Counted from the stretch's first letter, positions 34,524 to 44,388 are shown. The stretch is DNA of 64,000 nucleotides from an uncultured Lachnospiraceae bacterium (GCA_910586125.1 CAJUHP010000002.1:62001-126000), one strand, 5' to 3'. The notes: generated by a model not told the origin, from the letters alone. Made by a program: numbers and translations.

Positions 34524-34582
34524 CTATTATAAGCGCCCGGTTTTACCGTGCCGTTACAGAAGGAAAGGGGTTTACATATTAT

Positions 34583-36724
34583 ATGAGTAAGACTGCAATT
34601 TCCGAATCCGACAGGAAGATACCCATCGAAAAAAACAAGGTCCTGCCGCCGGCGCCTCCTCTGCCGCGCACGATCCATCTGGTCCCTCTCGACTATGTGG
34701 GAAATTTTGAGATACGGCCCGGTTTTTATGAGACGAACGGGGCGACCGCCATCCCCGGCGGCGTGAATTTTACCGTGTATTCTCACGGCGCCACCGCGAT
34801 TGAGCTGCTTTTGTTTCACAGAGAGGAAAAAGAACCTTACGCCGTGATTCCGTTCCCTCCCCATTACCGGATCGGCAACGTGTATTCCATGATCGTATTT
34901 AAGCTGAATATCGAAGAGTTTGAGTACGCCTACCGGGTGGACGGCCCCTATGAGCCGGAGAAAGGGCTGATTTTTGACAAAAACCGATATCTTCTGGACC
35001 CCTATGCCAAAGCGGTGACAGGCCAGAGCCGCTGGGGGGAGACCGCACCCCATGAACAGCATTATAAAGCCCGCGTAGTGAAAGACGACTTTGACTGGGG
35101 AACCATGGAATCTCCCCTGCTTCCCATGGAGGATCTGATTATATACGAGCTTCATGTCCGCGGTTTTACCGTTGACCCCTCCTCCGGCGTCAAGCATCCG
35201 GGAACCTTTGCCGGGCTGATGGAGAAGCTCCCCTACCTGGTAGAACTGGGCGTCAACGCGGTAGAGCTGATGCCGATTTTTGAGTTTGACGAAATGCAGG
35301 ATTACCGCGAAGTAAACGGCCAGAAGCTCTACAATTACTGGGGATACAATTCGGTCAGCTTCTTCGCGCCCAACACCAGCTACGCGGCCAGCAAGGAGTA
35401 TAACCGGGAAGGCAACGAGCTGAAAAATCTGATCCGTGAATTCAACAAGAAGGGGATTGAGGTCTATCTGGATGTGGTCTTCAACCACACGGCGGAAGGC
35501 GACGAGGACGGCCCGTTCTTTTCTTTCAAAGGCTTTGACAATAATATTTACTATCTGTTGGCCCCCGGCGGCAGTTATTACAATTTCAGCGGCTGCGGCA
35601 ACTCTCTCAACTGCAACCACCCCATTGTTCATCAGATGATCCTGAACTGCCTGCGCTACTGGGTTACAACCTACCGCGTCAACGGATTCCGCTTTGATCT
35701 GGCCTCCATCCTGGGGCGCAACGAGGACGGTTCCCCCATGAGCAAGCCGCCTCTTCTGCAGTCTCTGGCTTTTGACCCCATCCTGGGCGATGTCAAGCTC
35801 ATCGCGGAAGCATGGGATGCGGGCGGAATGTATCAGGTCGGCACGTTCCCGTCCTGGAACCGCTGGGCCGAGTGGAATGGCATTTACCGCGACGACATGC
35901 GCCGCTATCTGCGGGGCGACGGCGGTATGGCCAAGGCCGCCGCACTGCGCCTGATTGGCTCAAGAGATATCTATGAGCCGCACACCCGCGAGAACGCCTC
36001 CGTCAACTTTATCACCTGTCACGATGGCTTTACTCTTTATGACCTGTACGCCTATGACAAGAAACATAACGAGAAAAACGGCTGGAATAATACCGACGGC
36101 GCCAACGATAATTTCAGCTGGAACTGCGGCGTGGAAGGAGAGACCGAGGATTCTGCGATCAACGCTCTGCGGCGGCGCATGGCCCGCAACGCCTTTGCTC
36201 TTTTGATGTGCAGCCGCGGAATTCCCATGTTTTTAGCCGGCGACGAATTCTGCAACACTCAATACGGCAACAACAATGCCTACTGCCAGGACAATCCGGT
36301 TTCTTGGCTGGACTGGAACATGCTGGACAAAAACCGGGATATGTTTGTTTTCTTTCAATACATGATCCAGTTCCGCAAAGACCACCGCGTCCTGCGCGCC
36401 AACCTAAGCGACGGCGCCTGCGGTTTCCCGGATGTCAGTTTTCACGGCGTCACGCCCTGGCTGCGGCAGTTTGCAGATTATGACAGGTATGTAGGCGTCA
36501 TGTTTGCCGGCAAAGAAAAAAAAGCAGAAATCATCTATATCGCATCCAACGCTTACTGGGAACCTCTGCAGGTCACTCTGCCCCGCCTTCCCGCCGATCT
36601 GACCTGGAAGCAGATTGTGGATACCTGGGAAGCTCCTCAGAGCGAAAAGCCGCTTAACGGGAACGGTTTTCAGATTCAGGGACGAAGCGTGATGGTGTTT
36701 ATTGCCGACACAATTCCCTCATAA
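34583..36724 (+). CDS. glgX: Glycogen debranching enzyme (GlgX/isoamylase type)
   Basis: A 713-residue GH13 enzyme that hydrolyses alpha-1,6 branches of glycogen or related glucans. An N-terminal CBM48-like beta-sandwich (about 50-160) precedes the catalytic barrel with nucleophile Asp372 (GFRFDLASILG), acid Glu409 (LIAEAWDAGG) and Asp481 (ITCHDGF). No signal peptide, so it acts in the cytoplasm. The ATG at 34583 is chosen because the upstream in-frame ATG at 34493 lies before the sigma-D promoter; AGGAAAGGGG precedes the start. No other glycogen genes are in the window. Confidence 0.92.
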   Translation: MSKTAISESDRKIPIEKNKVLPPAPPLPRTIHLVPLDYVGNFEIRPGFYETNGATAIPGGVNFTVYSHGATAIELLLFHREEKEPYAVIPFPPHYRIGNVYSMIVFKLNIEEFEYAYRVDGPYEPEKGLIFDKNRYLLDPYAKAVTGQSRWGETAPHEQHYKARVVKDDFDWGTMESPLLPMEDLIIYELHVRGFTVDPSSGVKHPGTFAGLMEKLPYLVELGVNAVELMPIFEFDEMQDYREVNGQKLYNYWGYNSVSFFAPNTSYAASKEYNREGNELKNLIREFNKKGIEVYLDVVFNHTAEGDEDGPFFSFKGFDNNIYYLLAPGGSYYNFSGCGNSLNCNHPIVHQMILNCLRYWVTTYRVNGFRFDLASILGRNEDGSPMSKPPLLQSLAFDPILGDVKLIAEAWDAGGMYQVGTFPSWNRWAEWNGIYRDDMRRYLRGDGGMAKAAALRLIGSRDIYEPHTRENASVNFITCHDGFTLYDLYAYDKKHNEKNGWNNTDGANDNFSWNCGVEGETEDSAINALRRRMARNAFALLMCSRGIPMFLAGDEFCNTQYGNNNAYCQDNPVSWLDWNMLDKNRDMFVFFQYMIQFRKDHRVLRANLSDGACGFPDVSFHGVTPWLRQFADYDRYVGVMFAGKEKKAEIIYIASNAYWEPLQVTLPRLPADLTWKQIVDTWEAPQSEKPLNGNGFQIQGRSVMVFIADTIPS

Positions 36725-36729
36725 AAAAT

Positions 36730-36769
36730 GCGGTGCAGCCTCATCGGACGGCTGCACCGTTTTCTTTCT
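36730..36769. terminator. Bidirectional terminator between glgX and the ABC-class ATPase gene
   Basis: A 10-base perfect stem, CGGTGCAGCC (36731-36740) and GGCTGCACCG (36750-36759), is followed by TTTTCTTTCT on the plus strand and by a T-run (opposite the A-run at 36723-36728) on the minus strand. It ends glgX and the convergent minus-strand operon. Confidence 0.85.
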
Positions 36770-36815
36770 CGCGTCTGTTCGATTCCCTTCCCCGCAGATT
36801 ACCCGGCAAGGCTCC

Positions 36816-38570
36816 TCAGCCCCGAAAACGATTCAGCGCAGCAAAAATTTCCTGTTCTCTGGGTCTGGCCAGCCCACAGGGAACATAGCCAGGGCAAAAC
36901 GGCTCCCAGCCTTCCTTATCCAGGCGGCCCGTCAAAATTTTTACCGTCTGCCTCACGCTCTTTTTCCCGTCCAGCACCTGCTCTATGGCAAAACGCAGCA
37001 GATATGCCAAAGCCGCCGTCTGTTCGCTGTCCGCCAACTGTTCCAGATACCGCACATCCACATTCTCTTTGTCCAGAGAAAAGGATTCCACCCCAAAGCT
37101 TTTCACCTTCATATGCTCTCTGACACCGTACGCCTCGCGTCCGCCCTTCTCTCCATCCCGCACGCCTCGCTGTGCGCGCCTGCCGTCCCCGGCATTTTTT
37201 CCTGAAAAAGCAGGCAGAGTCCGTGAAAAATCCGGAACCTCAAACTCCCTCGGCCAAGACGCTGACATAGGATGCGCTTCGCAGAGCGCTTTCACCCGCT
37301 CGGTAATATCAATCGCCCGATAACAGTCCATCTGCAGAATGGTGTCCGCAATGTAAAAGAAGGCTCCGGAGCTTCCCGCCACCATAATCGTGGAAATACC
37401 GGTTTTCTCATAGAAATCTCTGGCTCTTTCAATAAAGGGAGTGATCGGCTCCTTCTCCCGCCCGATTACCCGCTGCATCAAATCGTCCCGAACCATAAAA
37501 TTCGTCGCGGAAGTATCTTCGTCAATGAGAAACAGCCGGGAAGAGGCTTCCATGCTCTCCACCAGTCCGGCGGCCTGGGATGTGCTGCCGCTGGCGTCTT
37601 GTGTGCTGAATACTCTGGTGTCTTTTTTATTGGGCAGATCATTGATAAAGAGCGAAATATCCACACGGCGGACCGAGCGCCCGTCCTCCGCCCGCAGTTT
37701 TACAGCCGTCTCATCCGTAATCACATACTCGCGGCCGTCCCCGGCCACATGGTTGTACACGCCGGACTGGATGGCTTTTAAGAGCGTGGATTTGCCGTGA
37801 TATCCGCCTCCCACAATCAGCGTTACCCCCTGCCGGATTGCCATTCCCGCAACCGGACCGCGGTGAGGCAGCACAATCGTCTGTTTTAGGGACGCCGGTG
37901 AGGTAAAGGGAACGCTTCCCGCCATGGGGAGATCGGAAACGCCGGTTGCTCTGGGCAGCACAGCGCCGTTTGCCACAAAGGCCGTCCAGCCGTTTTTCCG
38001 GAGAAGACGGCGGATTTCTTCCTGATCCTCAGCCAAAAAGACAGCCTGTTCGGCCTCTTTCTGATTGATATTTCGATAGAACAGGCTCTTCTCAATACAG
38101 CGGGGAAGAAAATCAAACAAAATCTTTTCCAGCTCCCCGGCGTTGATGGTCCGTCCAAAAGCGGGAAAGCCGATCTGGAACCGGGCCGTCAGCTTCCGGC
38201 CGATCTCGCAGGCGCTTCGCTCCAGCACCTCCTGCCCGCACCGGCTGACGGACAAAAGCCCGCTTTTTCCAGACCCTTTCGCCTTGAAATTGTACTGGTT
38301 AAACTGTTTTCCCAACTGTCTGGTCAGATAATCCTGCAGGGCGATCCGCGAACAGTCCTTCTCCAGATATGATTCCGGAAATCCGGCTCTATCCAAGGGA
38401 ATCTCCACATGGATACTCGACGGGGAGGCAAAGGGATCTCCCTGCACATGGTCAATCGCCAGGCAGTACTGCGGAAACTGCCAGGCTCCGGCCAGAGACT
38501 TGTAGGCCGGATAGCTTTTGCGATCCAGGGAAAGCAATTGTGCGCGTAATTCACCGGATGTTTTCATCAT
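36816..38570 (-). CDS. ABC-class ATPase of unknown function (COG3044 type)
   Basis: A 584-residue protein of the predicted ABC-ATPase family. The ATPase core has an atypical Walker A GGGYHGKST, a signature-like ASGSTSQAAG and Walker B LFLIDEDTSATNFM. Residues 1-200 form the family-specific N-terminal region. There are no membrane segments, so it is not a transporter subunit. The function is unknown; an RNA- or nucleic-acid-related role has been guessed for the family. It overlaps the upstream ynzC-like gene by four bases. Confidence 0.88.
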   Translation of the reverse strand: MMKTSGELRAQLLSLDRKSYPAYKSLAGAWQFPQYCLAIDHVQGDPFASPSSIHVEIPLDRAGFPESYLEKDCSRIALQDYLTRQLGKQFNQYNFKAKGSGKSGLLSVSRCGQEVLERSACEIGRKLTARFQIGFPAFGRTINAGELEKILFDFLPRCIEKSLFYRNINQKEAEQAVFLAEDQEEIRRLLRKNGWTAFVANGAVLPRATGVSDLPMAGSVPFTSPASLKQTIVLPHRGPVAGMAIRQGVTLIVGGGYHGKSTLLKAIQSGVYNHVAGDGREYVITDETAVKLRAEDGRSVRRVDISLFINDLPNKKDTRVFSTQDASGSTSQAAGLVESMEASSRLFLIDEDTSATNFMVRDDLMQRVIGREKEPITPFIERARDFYEKTGISTIMVAGSSGAFFYIADTILQMDCYRAIDITERVKALCEAHPMSASWPREFEVPDFSRTLPAFSGKNAGDGRRAQRGVRDGEKGGREAYGVREHMKVKSFGVESFSLDKENVDVRYLEQLADSEQTAALAYLLRFAIEQVLDGKKSVRQTVKILTGRLDKEGWEPFCPGYVPCGLARPREQEIFAALNRFRG

Positions 38571-38824
38571 TTGTATTCTCCCCCCGTCTCAGATACCGCA
38601 TCTTTTGGACGGCGGTTTTTCTCTCCTACCTCCTTGAGACGGGTGATCGTGCCGTCTGCCTCCTGAACGTGGATGCTGTCCAGATTCCCCCGCAAACTGG
38701 CGCGGATAGCCTGAATGTAACGTCTTCGCAGATCCGCCTGCTCGTCCGCCTCCTCTTTTGTCAGTCCGGTTTCTTTTGATTTATGGTATAATTCGTTGAT
38801 CCGTTGAATCTCCTGTTCTGTCAT
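38567..38824 (-). CDS. YnzC/DUF896 family small protein
   Basis: An 85-residue protein with the DUF896 signature: EIQRINELYHKSKETGLTKEE followed by QADLRRRYIQAIRASLRGNLDSI. It forms a small helical hairpin; the function is unknown, though Bacillus YnzC is linked to the SOS regulon. The ATG at 38824 is preceded by GGAGG. The ATGA overlap with the ABC-class ATPase suggests coupled expression. Confidence 0.88.
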   Translation of the reverse strand: MTEQEIQRINELYHKSKETGLTKEEADEQADLRRRYIQAIRASLRGNLDSIHVQEADGTITRLKEVGEKNRRPKDAVSETGGEYK

Positions 38825-38849
38825 CGTTTTCCTCCGCAATTCTTATCTT

Positions 38850-39713
38850 CTACGCCTCTGTAAACCGACGAATTTCATCCCACATGGCTCTGGCCGTGCG
38901 GTAGCCGTGAAGGTAAAAAGCATTCAGCCGGTCTTTGTTGTTCTCCGCTCTGCGGATGATGGGCATTGTGGGCCGGATCACAAGTACCCGCCCCGTCTTC
39001 TCCCTCTCCTGTTTTTCGAGATATTCCATCAGCCGGTTATAGCCGATATGGCGTTCTGCCAAAACGCGGCGCAGATTCGGATACTGGCGCAGAGCCACAT
39101 TGTAAATTCTCTGCGAGCGGGCCGAATAGGTCTTGCGGTAGCCGGGGTTGCGGGTCAGCACCACAATATTTCTGCGGCGGCCATTCCGCATGGCATGAAA
39201 CAGCGGCACCGCATCGGCTACACCCCCGTCGCAGTAAGGAACGCCGTCTATCTCCACGATCTTTGTCAGAACCGGCAGACTGCTGGAAGCCCGGACCAGT
39301 TTGAGAAGACGTTCCCGATCCTGCCGCTCGTCCACATATTCTGCTTTGCCTGTCAGACAGTTTGTCACCACAATGTCGCACGTCATGGATGACTGAAAAT
39401 AGGTCTCAAAGTCAAAGGGATAGATTTTTCTAGGAAACTCGTCAAATACCATGTCCATATCAAAGAGCGTTCTTTTTTTCAAGGTTTTTCTCACACTGAC
39501 ATATCGCTCCGAGCGGACCTTGGGAATCATGCAGTCTCTTGTCCGTCCGATCTGGCGCGAGACATAGTCGATGGCGTTGCAGGCGCCCGCCGACGCACCT
39601 GCCACATAGGGCAGATACAGATTCTTTTCCATAAAATAGTCGAGCACTCCCGAAGTAAAAACGCCGCGCCGTGCGCCGCCCTCCAGAATCAGTCCCGTTT
39701 CCGTCATATTCAT
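38850..39713 (-). CDS. Patatin-like phospholipase
   Basis: A 287-residue hydrolase of the bacterial patatin family. Features: GGARRGVF oxyanion loop near residue 11, nucleophile elbow GASAG (Ser near 45) and the catalytic Asp in YCDGGVADAVP. No signal peptide. The ATG at 39713 follows AAGGAGC and overlaps the preceding gene stop (ATGA). It resembles the YjjU/RssA group; the substrate is unknown. Confidence 0.9.
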   Translation of the reverse strand: MNMTETGLILEGGARRGVFTSGVLDYFMEKNLYLPYVAGASAGACNAIDYVSRQIGRTRDCMIPKVRSERYVSVRKTLKKRTLFDMDMVFDEFPRKIYPFDFETYFQSSMTCDIVVTNCLTGKAEYVDERQDRERLLKLVRASSSLPVLTKIVEIDGVPYCDGGVADAVPLFHAMRNGRRRNIVVLTRNPGYRKTYSARSQRIYNVALRQYPNLRRVLAERHIGYNRLMEYLEKQEREKTGRVLVIRPTMPIIRRAENNKDRLNAFYLHGYRTARAMWDEIRRFTEA

Positions 39714-41344
39714 TGCTGCTCCTTTCCTGTCTGCGGTCTGGCATACCGGCTGATAATGGCTTCCGCCAGCTTCAGCCCGTCCGCCGCCGCCGAAGTGATG
39801 CCTCCGGCGTACCCGGCCCCTTCGCCGCAAGGGTACAATCCCCTAACAGCCGACTCCCGGTTTTCATCCCGCAGAATACGCACCGGCGACGAAGTCCGGC
39901 TCTCCACGCCCGAAAGGATGGCGTCCTCCCGGTCAAATCCCCGGATATGCGTGCCGAAATGCAAAATCCCCTCTTCTATGGCGTCTCCCAGTTCGCCCGG
40001 CAGAATTTCCCGCACCGGACCAAACGTCCATTCTCCCCGGATATCCGGCACAATACCGCCGAGCCCCGCGCTCGCACGCCGGCTTCTGTAATCTCCAAAA
40101 AGCTGAACCGGGACCCGCCCCTTTCCCTGCTGCCAGGCCCTTCGCTCCAGCTCCCGCTGAAATTCCATTCCGGCCAAAATATCATAGGATGGTTTCCCCG
40201 TCAGCCATCCGGCATAGTCGGACGGCGCAATCGTGACGACAATCGCGCTGTTGGCGTTCTCCCCGTCTCTGGCATGACAGCTCATGCCGTTGACCGCCAA
40301 AAGCCCCGGTTCGGAAGACGCGTTTACCACACAGCCTCCCGGACACATGCAAAACGAATAGACGCCCCGGCCCCCTTTCGTTCTGGCCGTTACTTTGTAA
40401 GGCGCCGCCGGCAAATTTTTCCCCTGCAAACCGTACTGACTCTCCTGAATCATGGCCTGGGGATGCTCAATGCGAATGCCCACGGCAAACGCCTTGGCCT
40501 CCATGGGAACCCTGTGCTGCGCCAGCTTTTCAAATGTGTCTCTGGCACTGTGCCCCACCGCCAGGATGCAGACCGGCGCGTCAATTCGGACACACAGACC
40601 ATTTTCCTTGCAGACTAGCCCTGTCAGCCTGCCATCCTTTATCTCAAAATCTGTTACCTGGCAGCCAAAACGAATCTCGCCCCCTGCCAGAAGAATTTCC
40701 TCTCTCAGTTTTTTTATGACCTGCCGGAGACAGTCTGTGCCGATATGGGGCCGGCTGTCATAAAGGATAGCCGGATCGGCTCCGCACGCTGCAAAAATCT
40801 CCAGTACCCGGCGAATCCTCCCTGCCGGATCTTTGATCATGGTATTCAGCTTTCCGTCGGAAAACGTACCGGCTCCGCCCTCTCCGAACTGGACGTTGGA
40901 TTCCGGATTCAGCGGTCCGCCCCTCCAAAATTCCTCCACATCCCTCTGCCGTTTCTCCACCGGCTGTCCCCGCTCCAACAGCAGAGGGCGATAGCCATGC
41001 CGCGCCAGCAGAAAGGCGGCAAACATTCCGGCCGGGCCGGCTCCCACGATCACAGGACGGCCGGACAAATGCTCGCTTCCTTCTTTCAGACGCGGATGAA
41101 AAGCAGGGGGAGTCTCTGTCACCCCCCGCTTTCCCAGACGCCGCAGCAGCTCTTTCTCCCCGGAGACTTCCACGTCCAGACAGTAGACGTACTTCAGCTC
41201 CTGCTTTTTTCTGGCATCGATGGAACGTCTCTGAATCCGCACACTCCGAATCCGTCTCGGCGAAATCTGCAGGTAGGCCGCCGCCAGTTCCTCCAGAGAA
41301 CGCGCATCATGCACCGGACATTTACACTCTAAAATACGAATCAT
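39710..41344 (-). CDS. FAD-dependent dehydrogenase (COG2509 type)
   Basis: A 544-residue flavoprotein. An N-terminal alpha/beta domain of about 90 residues precedes a Rossmann FAD-binding motif, VIVGAGPAGMFAAFLLARHG, and the family segment NVQFGEGGAGTFSDGKLNT. The C-terminal FAD motif is LYPCGEGAGYAGGI. Physiological substrate unknown. Overlaps its neighbours on both sides by ATGA, so it is tightly coupled with the YhiN-like gene and the patatin gene. Confidence 0.9.
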   Translation of the reverse strand: MIRILECKCPVHDARSLEELAAAYLQISPRRIRSVRIQRRSIDARKKQELKYVYCLDVEVSGEKELLRRLGKRGVTETPPAFHPRLKEGSEHLSGRPVIVGAGPAGMFAAFLLARHGYRPLLLERGQPVEKRQRDVEEFWRGGPLNPESNVQFGEGGAGTFSDGKLNTMIKDPAGRIRRVLEIFAACGADPAILYDSRPHIGTDCLRQVIKKLREEILLAGGEIRFGCQVTDFEIKDGRLTGLVCKENGLCVRIDAPVCILAVGHSARDTFEKLAQHRVPMEAKAFAVGIRIEHPQAMIQESQYGLQGKNLPAAPYKVTARTKGGRGVYSFCMCPGGCVVNASSEPGLLAVNGMSCHARDGENANSAIVVTIAPSDYAGWLTGKPSYDILAGMEFQRELERRAWQQGKGRVPVQLFGDYRSRRASAGLGGIVPDIRGEWTFGPVREILPGELGDAIEEGILHFGTHIRGFDREDAILSGVESRTSSPVRILRDENRESAVRGLYPCGEGAGYAGGITSAAADGLKLAEAIISRYARPQTGKEQQ

Positions 41345-42576
41345 TTTTTCCTTTCTTTGGCCTGAGCGGCTGCCAGACCTGCCACCATGCCGCTGGCCCA
41401 GGCCCAGTGCAGGTTATAACCGCCGCAGATCCCGTCCACATCAAGCATTTCTCCGGCCATATACAAGCCCGGCACCAGGCAGGATTCCAGCGTCTTCGGA
41501 GAAAACTCCCTCAGATCCACGCCTCCCGCCGTCGCCTGTGCCCGGTCAAATCCCAGATAGCCGGTAACAGGAACCGAATAATCGGTAATCACCTGCAAAA
41601 GCCGTTCGGCATCGTCTTGCGAGAGCATCCCGGCCCTGGATGCGGGCGGCAGACCGCTCTCCTTTCGCATCTGCTGCCACAGCTTTCGGTGAAACAGCCC
41701 GATCCCCCATTCCTGCATTTCTCTATTCCCCAGAAGTTTCAGTCGTTTCTTCAAAAAGGCTGCCGCTTCTCTCGGCTCGCAATCCGGCAGAAAATTGATA
41801 TGTGCCTTTACACAGCGTTTATCACGCAGGGCTTCCACAGCCAGACGGCTGATCTGAAAGACCACAATACCCGACAAACCATTCTCTGTCCACTGCAGCT
41901 CTCCTCGGTCCGCCGCCTTTTTCTGCCCGTCAACAGAAAGCGCAACCGCTGCCCGGACCCGGACGCCGGAAAGCGCCTTTTGGTCCGCCCGCAGACCCGT
42001 CAGCGCCGGAAACGGCTCGAGCACCCGATGTCCCAGGCGGCTGGCCAGATCATAGCCGCTGCCGTCAGAGCCGGTAAAAGGCGCCGCCTTGCCGCCGCAG
42101 GCCAGAATCAGACGGTCGCAAACCACCTGTCCTTTGTCCGTCTTGACGAGAAAGCTGTTCCCGCTTTTTTCTGCCGCCTGCACGGAGGTCTGGCAGCAGA
42201 TTTCCACTCCCAGCCCGGCGCACTCGCTTCGCAGGCAGTCCAGGACGGACGCCGCCTGTCCGGAGGAGGGATAGTAATAGCCGTCCTTCTCTGCAGGAAC
42301 CACGCCGATGCTCTCAAAAAAATCCAGAACCCGTTTTGTCGGATATCGTATCAAAATTTCCCGCACGGCGCTCCTGTTTCCCGTGTAAAATTTCTCCGCC
42401 CCCATGGCCGCGTTGGTGTAATTACAGCGGCCGTTTCCCGTGGACAAAAGTTTCCGGCCCACCCGATCCATATGGTCCAGTATACGGACCGAGGCCCCGG
42501 TTCTGGCCGCCGCAATCGCCGCTGCAAGCCCTGCTGCGCCGCCCCCTATGATCACAACCCGGATTTTTTTTGCCAT
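41341..42576 (-). CDS. YhiN/HI0933-family flavoprotein (COG2081)
   Basis: A 411-residue protein with an N-terminal dinucleotide-binding motif VVIIGGGAAGLAAAIAAART, the family motif KLLSTGNGRCNYTNA and a C-terminal GLYMAGEMLDVDGICGGYNL. Members are annotated as NAD(P)/FAD-dependent oxidoreductases or aminoacetone oxidases; the true substrate is uncertain. It is co-directional with, and 15 bases downstream of, the ABC transporter pair. Confidence 0.92.
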   Translation of the reverse strand: MAKKIRVVIIGGGAAGLAAAIAAARTGASVRILDHMDRVGRKLLSTGNGRCNYTNAAMGAEKFYTGNRSAVREILIRYPTKRVLDFFESIGVVPAEKDGYYYPSSGQAASVLDCLRSECAGLGVEICCQTSVQAAEKSGNSFLVKTDKGQVVCDRLILACGGKAAPFTGSDGSGYDLASRLGHRVLEPFPALTGLRADQKALSGVRVRAAVALSVDGQKKAADRGELQWTENGLSGIVVFQISRLAVEALRDKRCVKAHINFLPDCEPREAAAFLKKRLKLLGNREMQEWGIGLFHRKLWQQMRKESGLPPASRAGMLSQDDAERLLQVITDYSVPVTGYLGFDRAQATAGGVDLREFSPKTLESCLVPGLYMAGEMLDVDGICGGYNLHWAWASGMVAGLAAAQAKERKK

Positions 42577-42591
42577 TTGGAAACGCCTCCT

Positions 42592-44388
42592 TCACGCCAA
42601 CTGCAGTTGATACAGTTTTTTATAAATCCCATCCTGCTCCAGCAGCTCCTGATGCGTCCCGCTTTCGCGGATTCTCCCTTTGTGCATGACAATAATCTGA
42701 TCGGCATGCTGAATCGTGGAGAGGCGGTGCGCCACCATGATCGTCGTCCGTCCCGTCATCAGCGTTTTCAGCGCCTCCTGAATCCACTGCTCTGTCTCCG
42801 TGTCAATATTGGCGGTCGCTTCGTCCAGAATCAGAATAGACGGATCAAAAGCCAGTGTTCTGGCAAAGGACAAAAGCTGGCGCTGCCCGGCCGAAAACGT
42901 AGCGCCCCTCTCGGACACGCGCTCCTTGTATCCGTCCGGAAGCTTCTTGATAAACCGGTCCGCATTGACGCGCACGGACGCCTGACGGATCGCCTCGTCG
43001 CTGATCTCGTCATTGCGCAGGCGGATATTGCTGTTGATATCGCCCGTAAAAATAAAGACGTCCTGCTGCACCTGACCGATCGCGCCGCGGATCTGATCGC
43101 GTGTCAGATCCCGGATATTCACGCCGTCAATCCGAATCTCTCCTCTCTGTATCTCATAATACCGTCCAATCAGATTCAAAATCGAGGACTTGCCCGCGCC
43201 GGTCGCCCCCACAAAGGCCACCTTCTGCCCCGGCTCAATCGTAAAGCTCACATCCTTCAGAATAAAGTCTTCCCCGTCGTACGCAAACCAGACATGATCA
43301 AACTCAATCCGCCCTTTGATCTTCGGCAGAACCACCGGGTCTAAACGGTCATGCAGCAGAGGTTTCTCATCCAGAAGCGTGAAGATCTTCTCCGCGGAGG
43401 CCACCGCCGACTGTAAGGTAGACAACTGTTCGGCCAGATCCTGGATCGGCTCAAAAAAGGTTTTGATATACTGGAGAAAAATATACATGGTTCCAATGGA
43501 AAGCGTTCCCTCTAAAACGCCGTAGCTGCCGCCGGCGATGACAATCACCATAGCGACTACCGATGTCAGCACAATCGTGGGGCGAAAAATGGCAAACACC
43601 ATCATCTCCCGGTAGTTGGCCTGATACAGTTCCTCGCTGCGGTCGGAAAATTCACGATACTTCTCCCGCTCCCGGTTAAAGATCTGGATCACCTTCATGC
43701 CGGAGATATTCTCGGACAGAAAGGTATTCAGCGCCGTCACCCTGGTTTTGGTGAGCTGATAGGCTTTGCGCGAAATATTTTTAAACGTCACGGTCAGCAC
43801 CACCACAAAAGGGACCATCACAAAAGAATAAAGCGCCATCTGCACATTCAGCAGCAGCATAACCACCGCCAGGCCAATGATCTTTATCACATTGCGAAAC
43901 AGCTTGACCAAAATATTGGAGTACAATTCATTCAGCGCTTCCACATCGTTGGTGATGCGGGTGACAATCTTTCCCACCGGCGTCAGATCAAAGAAACGCA
44001 TGGACAGGCTCTCCACATGCGTAAAAAGCTCATTGCGGATCTCATAGATGATTTTCTGCCCGGTCTTCTGCAGCAGCAGATACTGAATCCGGTTGCAGAA
44101 AAAGAGTGCCAGAAGCACGCCCAGATATTTCACGGCCGCCGTCAGTACGCCCATAAAACGTTCGTTCACCAGTTCCCCCGGCTCGAAATCTCCGGTGATG
44201 TACTGATCGATCGCATCTCCGATCAGCACGGGGCGATAAAGCTCCAGAACCGTCACTGCCAGTACCAGCAGCAGGCAGAACGCCATGGTCTTCGCATACG
44301 GGCGAGCGTAGGACAGCATGCGCCAGATTACATTGCCCTCATATTTGACATCCGAAGGCTGTTCTTTTTTTCTATGAAAAAGAGTCAT
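42592..44388 (-). CDS. ABC exporter half-transporter, canonical ATPase site
   Basis: A 598-residue fused membrane-ATPase protein: six membrane helices (residues 25-310), then Walker A GATGAGKSS, signature FSAGQRQL and Walker B LILDEATANID with the catalytic Glu present. It overlaps the preceding half-transporter gene by four bases, and the two would form a heterodimeric multidrug- or lipid-type exporter (BmrCD/TM287-288 class). The substrate is unknown. Confidence 0.92.
   Translation of the reverse strand: MTLFHRKKEQPSDVKYEGNVIWRMLSYARPYAKTMAFCLLLVLAVTVLELYRPVLIGDAIDQYITGDFEPGELVNERFMGVLTAAVKYLGVLLALFFCNRIQYLLLQKTGQKIIYEIRNELFTHVESLSMRFFDLTPVGKIVTRITNDVEALNELYSNILVKLFRNVIKIIGLAVVMLLLNVQMALYSFVMVPFVVVLTVTFKNISRKAYQLTKTRVTALNTFLSENISGMKVIQIFNREREKYREFSDRSEELYQANYREMMVFAIFRPTIVLTSVVAMVIVIAGGSYGVLEGTLSIGTMYIFLQYIKTFFEPIQDLAEQLSTLQSAVASAEKIFTLLDEKPLLHDRLDPVVLPKIKGRIEFDHVWFAYDGEDFILKDVSFTIEPGQKVAFVGATGAGKSSILNLIGRYYEIQRGEIRIDGVNIRDLTRDQIRGAIGQVQQDVFIFTGDINSNIRLRNDEISDEAIRQASVRVNADRFIKKLPDGYKERVSERGATFSAGQRQLLSFARTLAFDPSILILDEATANIDTETEQWIQEALKTLMTGRTTIMVAHRLSTIQHADQIIVMHKGRIRESGTHQELLEQDGIYKKLYQLQLA

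Noticed and set aside
34493..34582. An extended N-terminus for the debranching enzyme from the ATG at 34493
   Set aside because: This ATG lies upstream of the sigma-D promoter (34497-34523) and the added residues do not resemble the family.
34505..35632. A 375-codon open frame on the minus strand
   Set aside because: It is antisense to glgX, whose catalytic motifs are intact. It also covers the divergent promoters.
39042..39049. GCCGATAT (sigma-D-like -10) on the plus strand; also at 40739-40746
   Set aside because: Both are inside coding sequence on the opposite strand, without TAAA at the right distance or a downstream plus-strand gene.
41407..43344. A 645-codon open frame on the plus strand
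   Set aside because: It is antisense to the YhiN-like flavoprotein and ABC exporter genes and runs across their junction. Its predicted protein is Arg/His/Pro-rich with no domain, and the minus-strand genes have clear motifs and ribosome sites.
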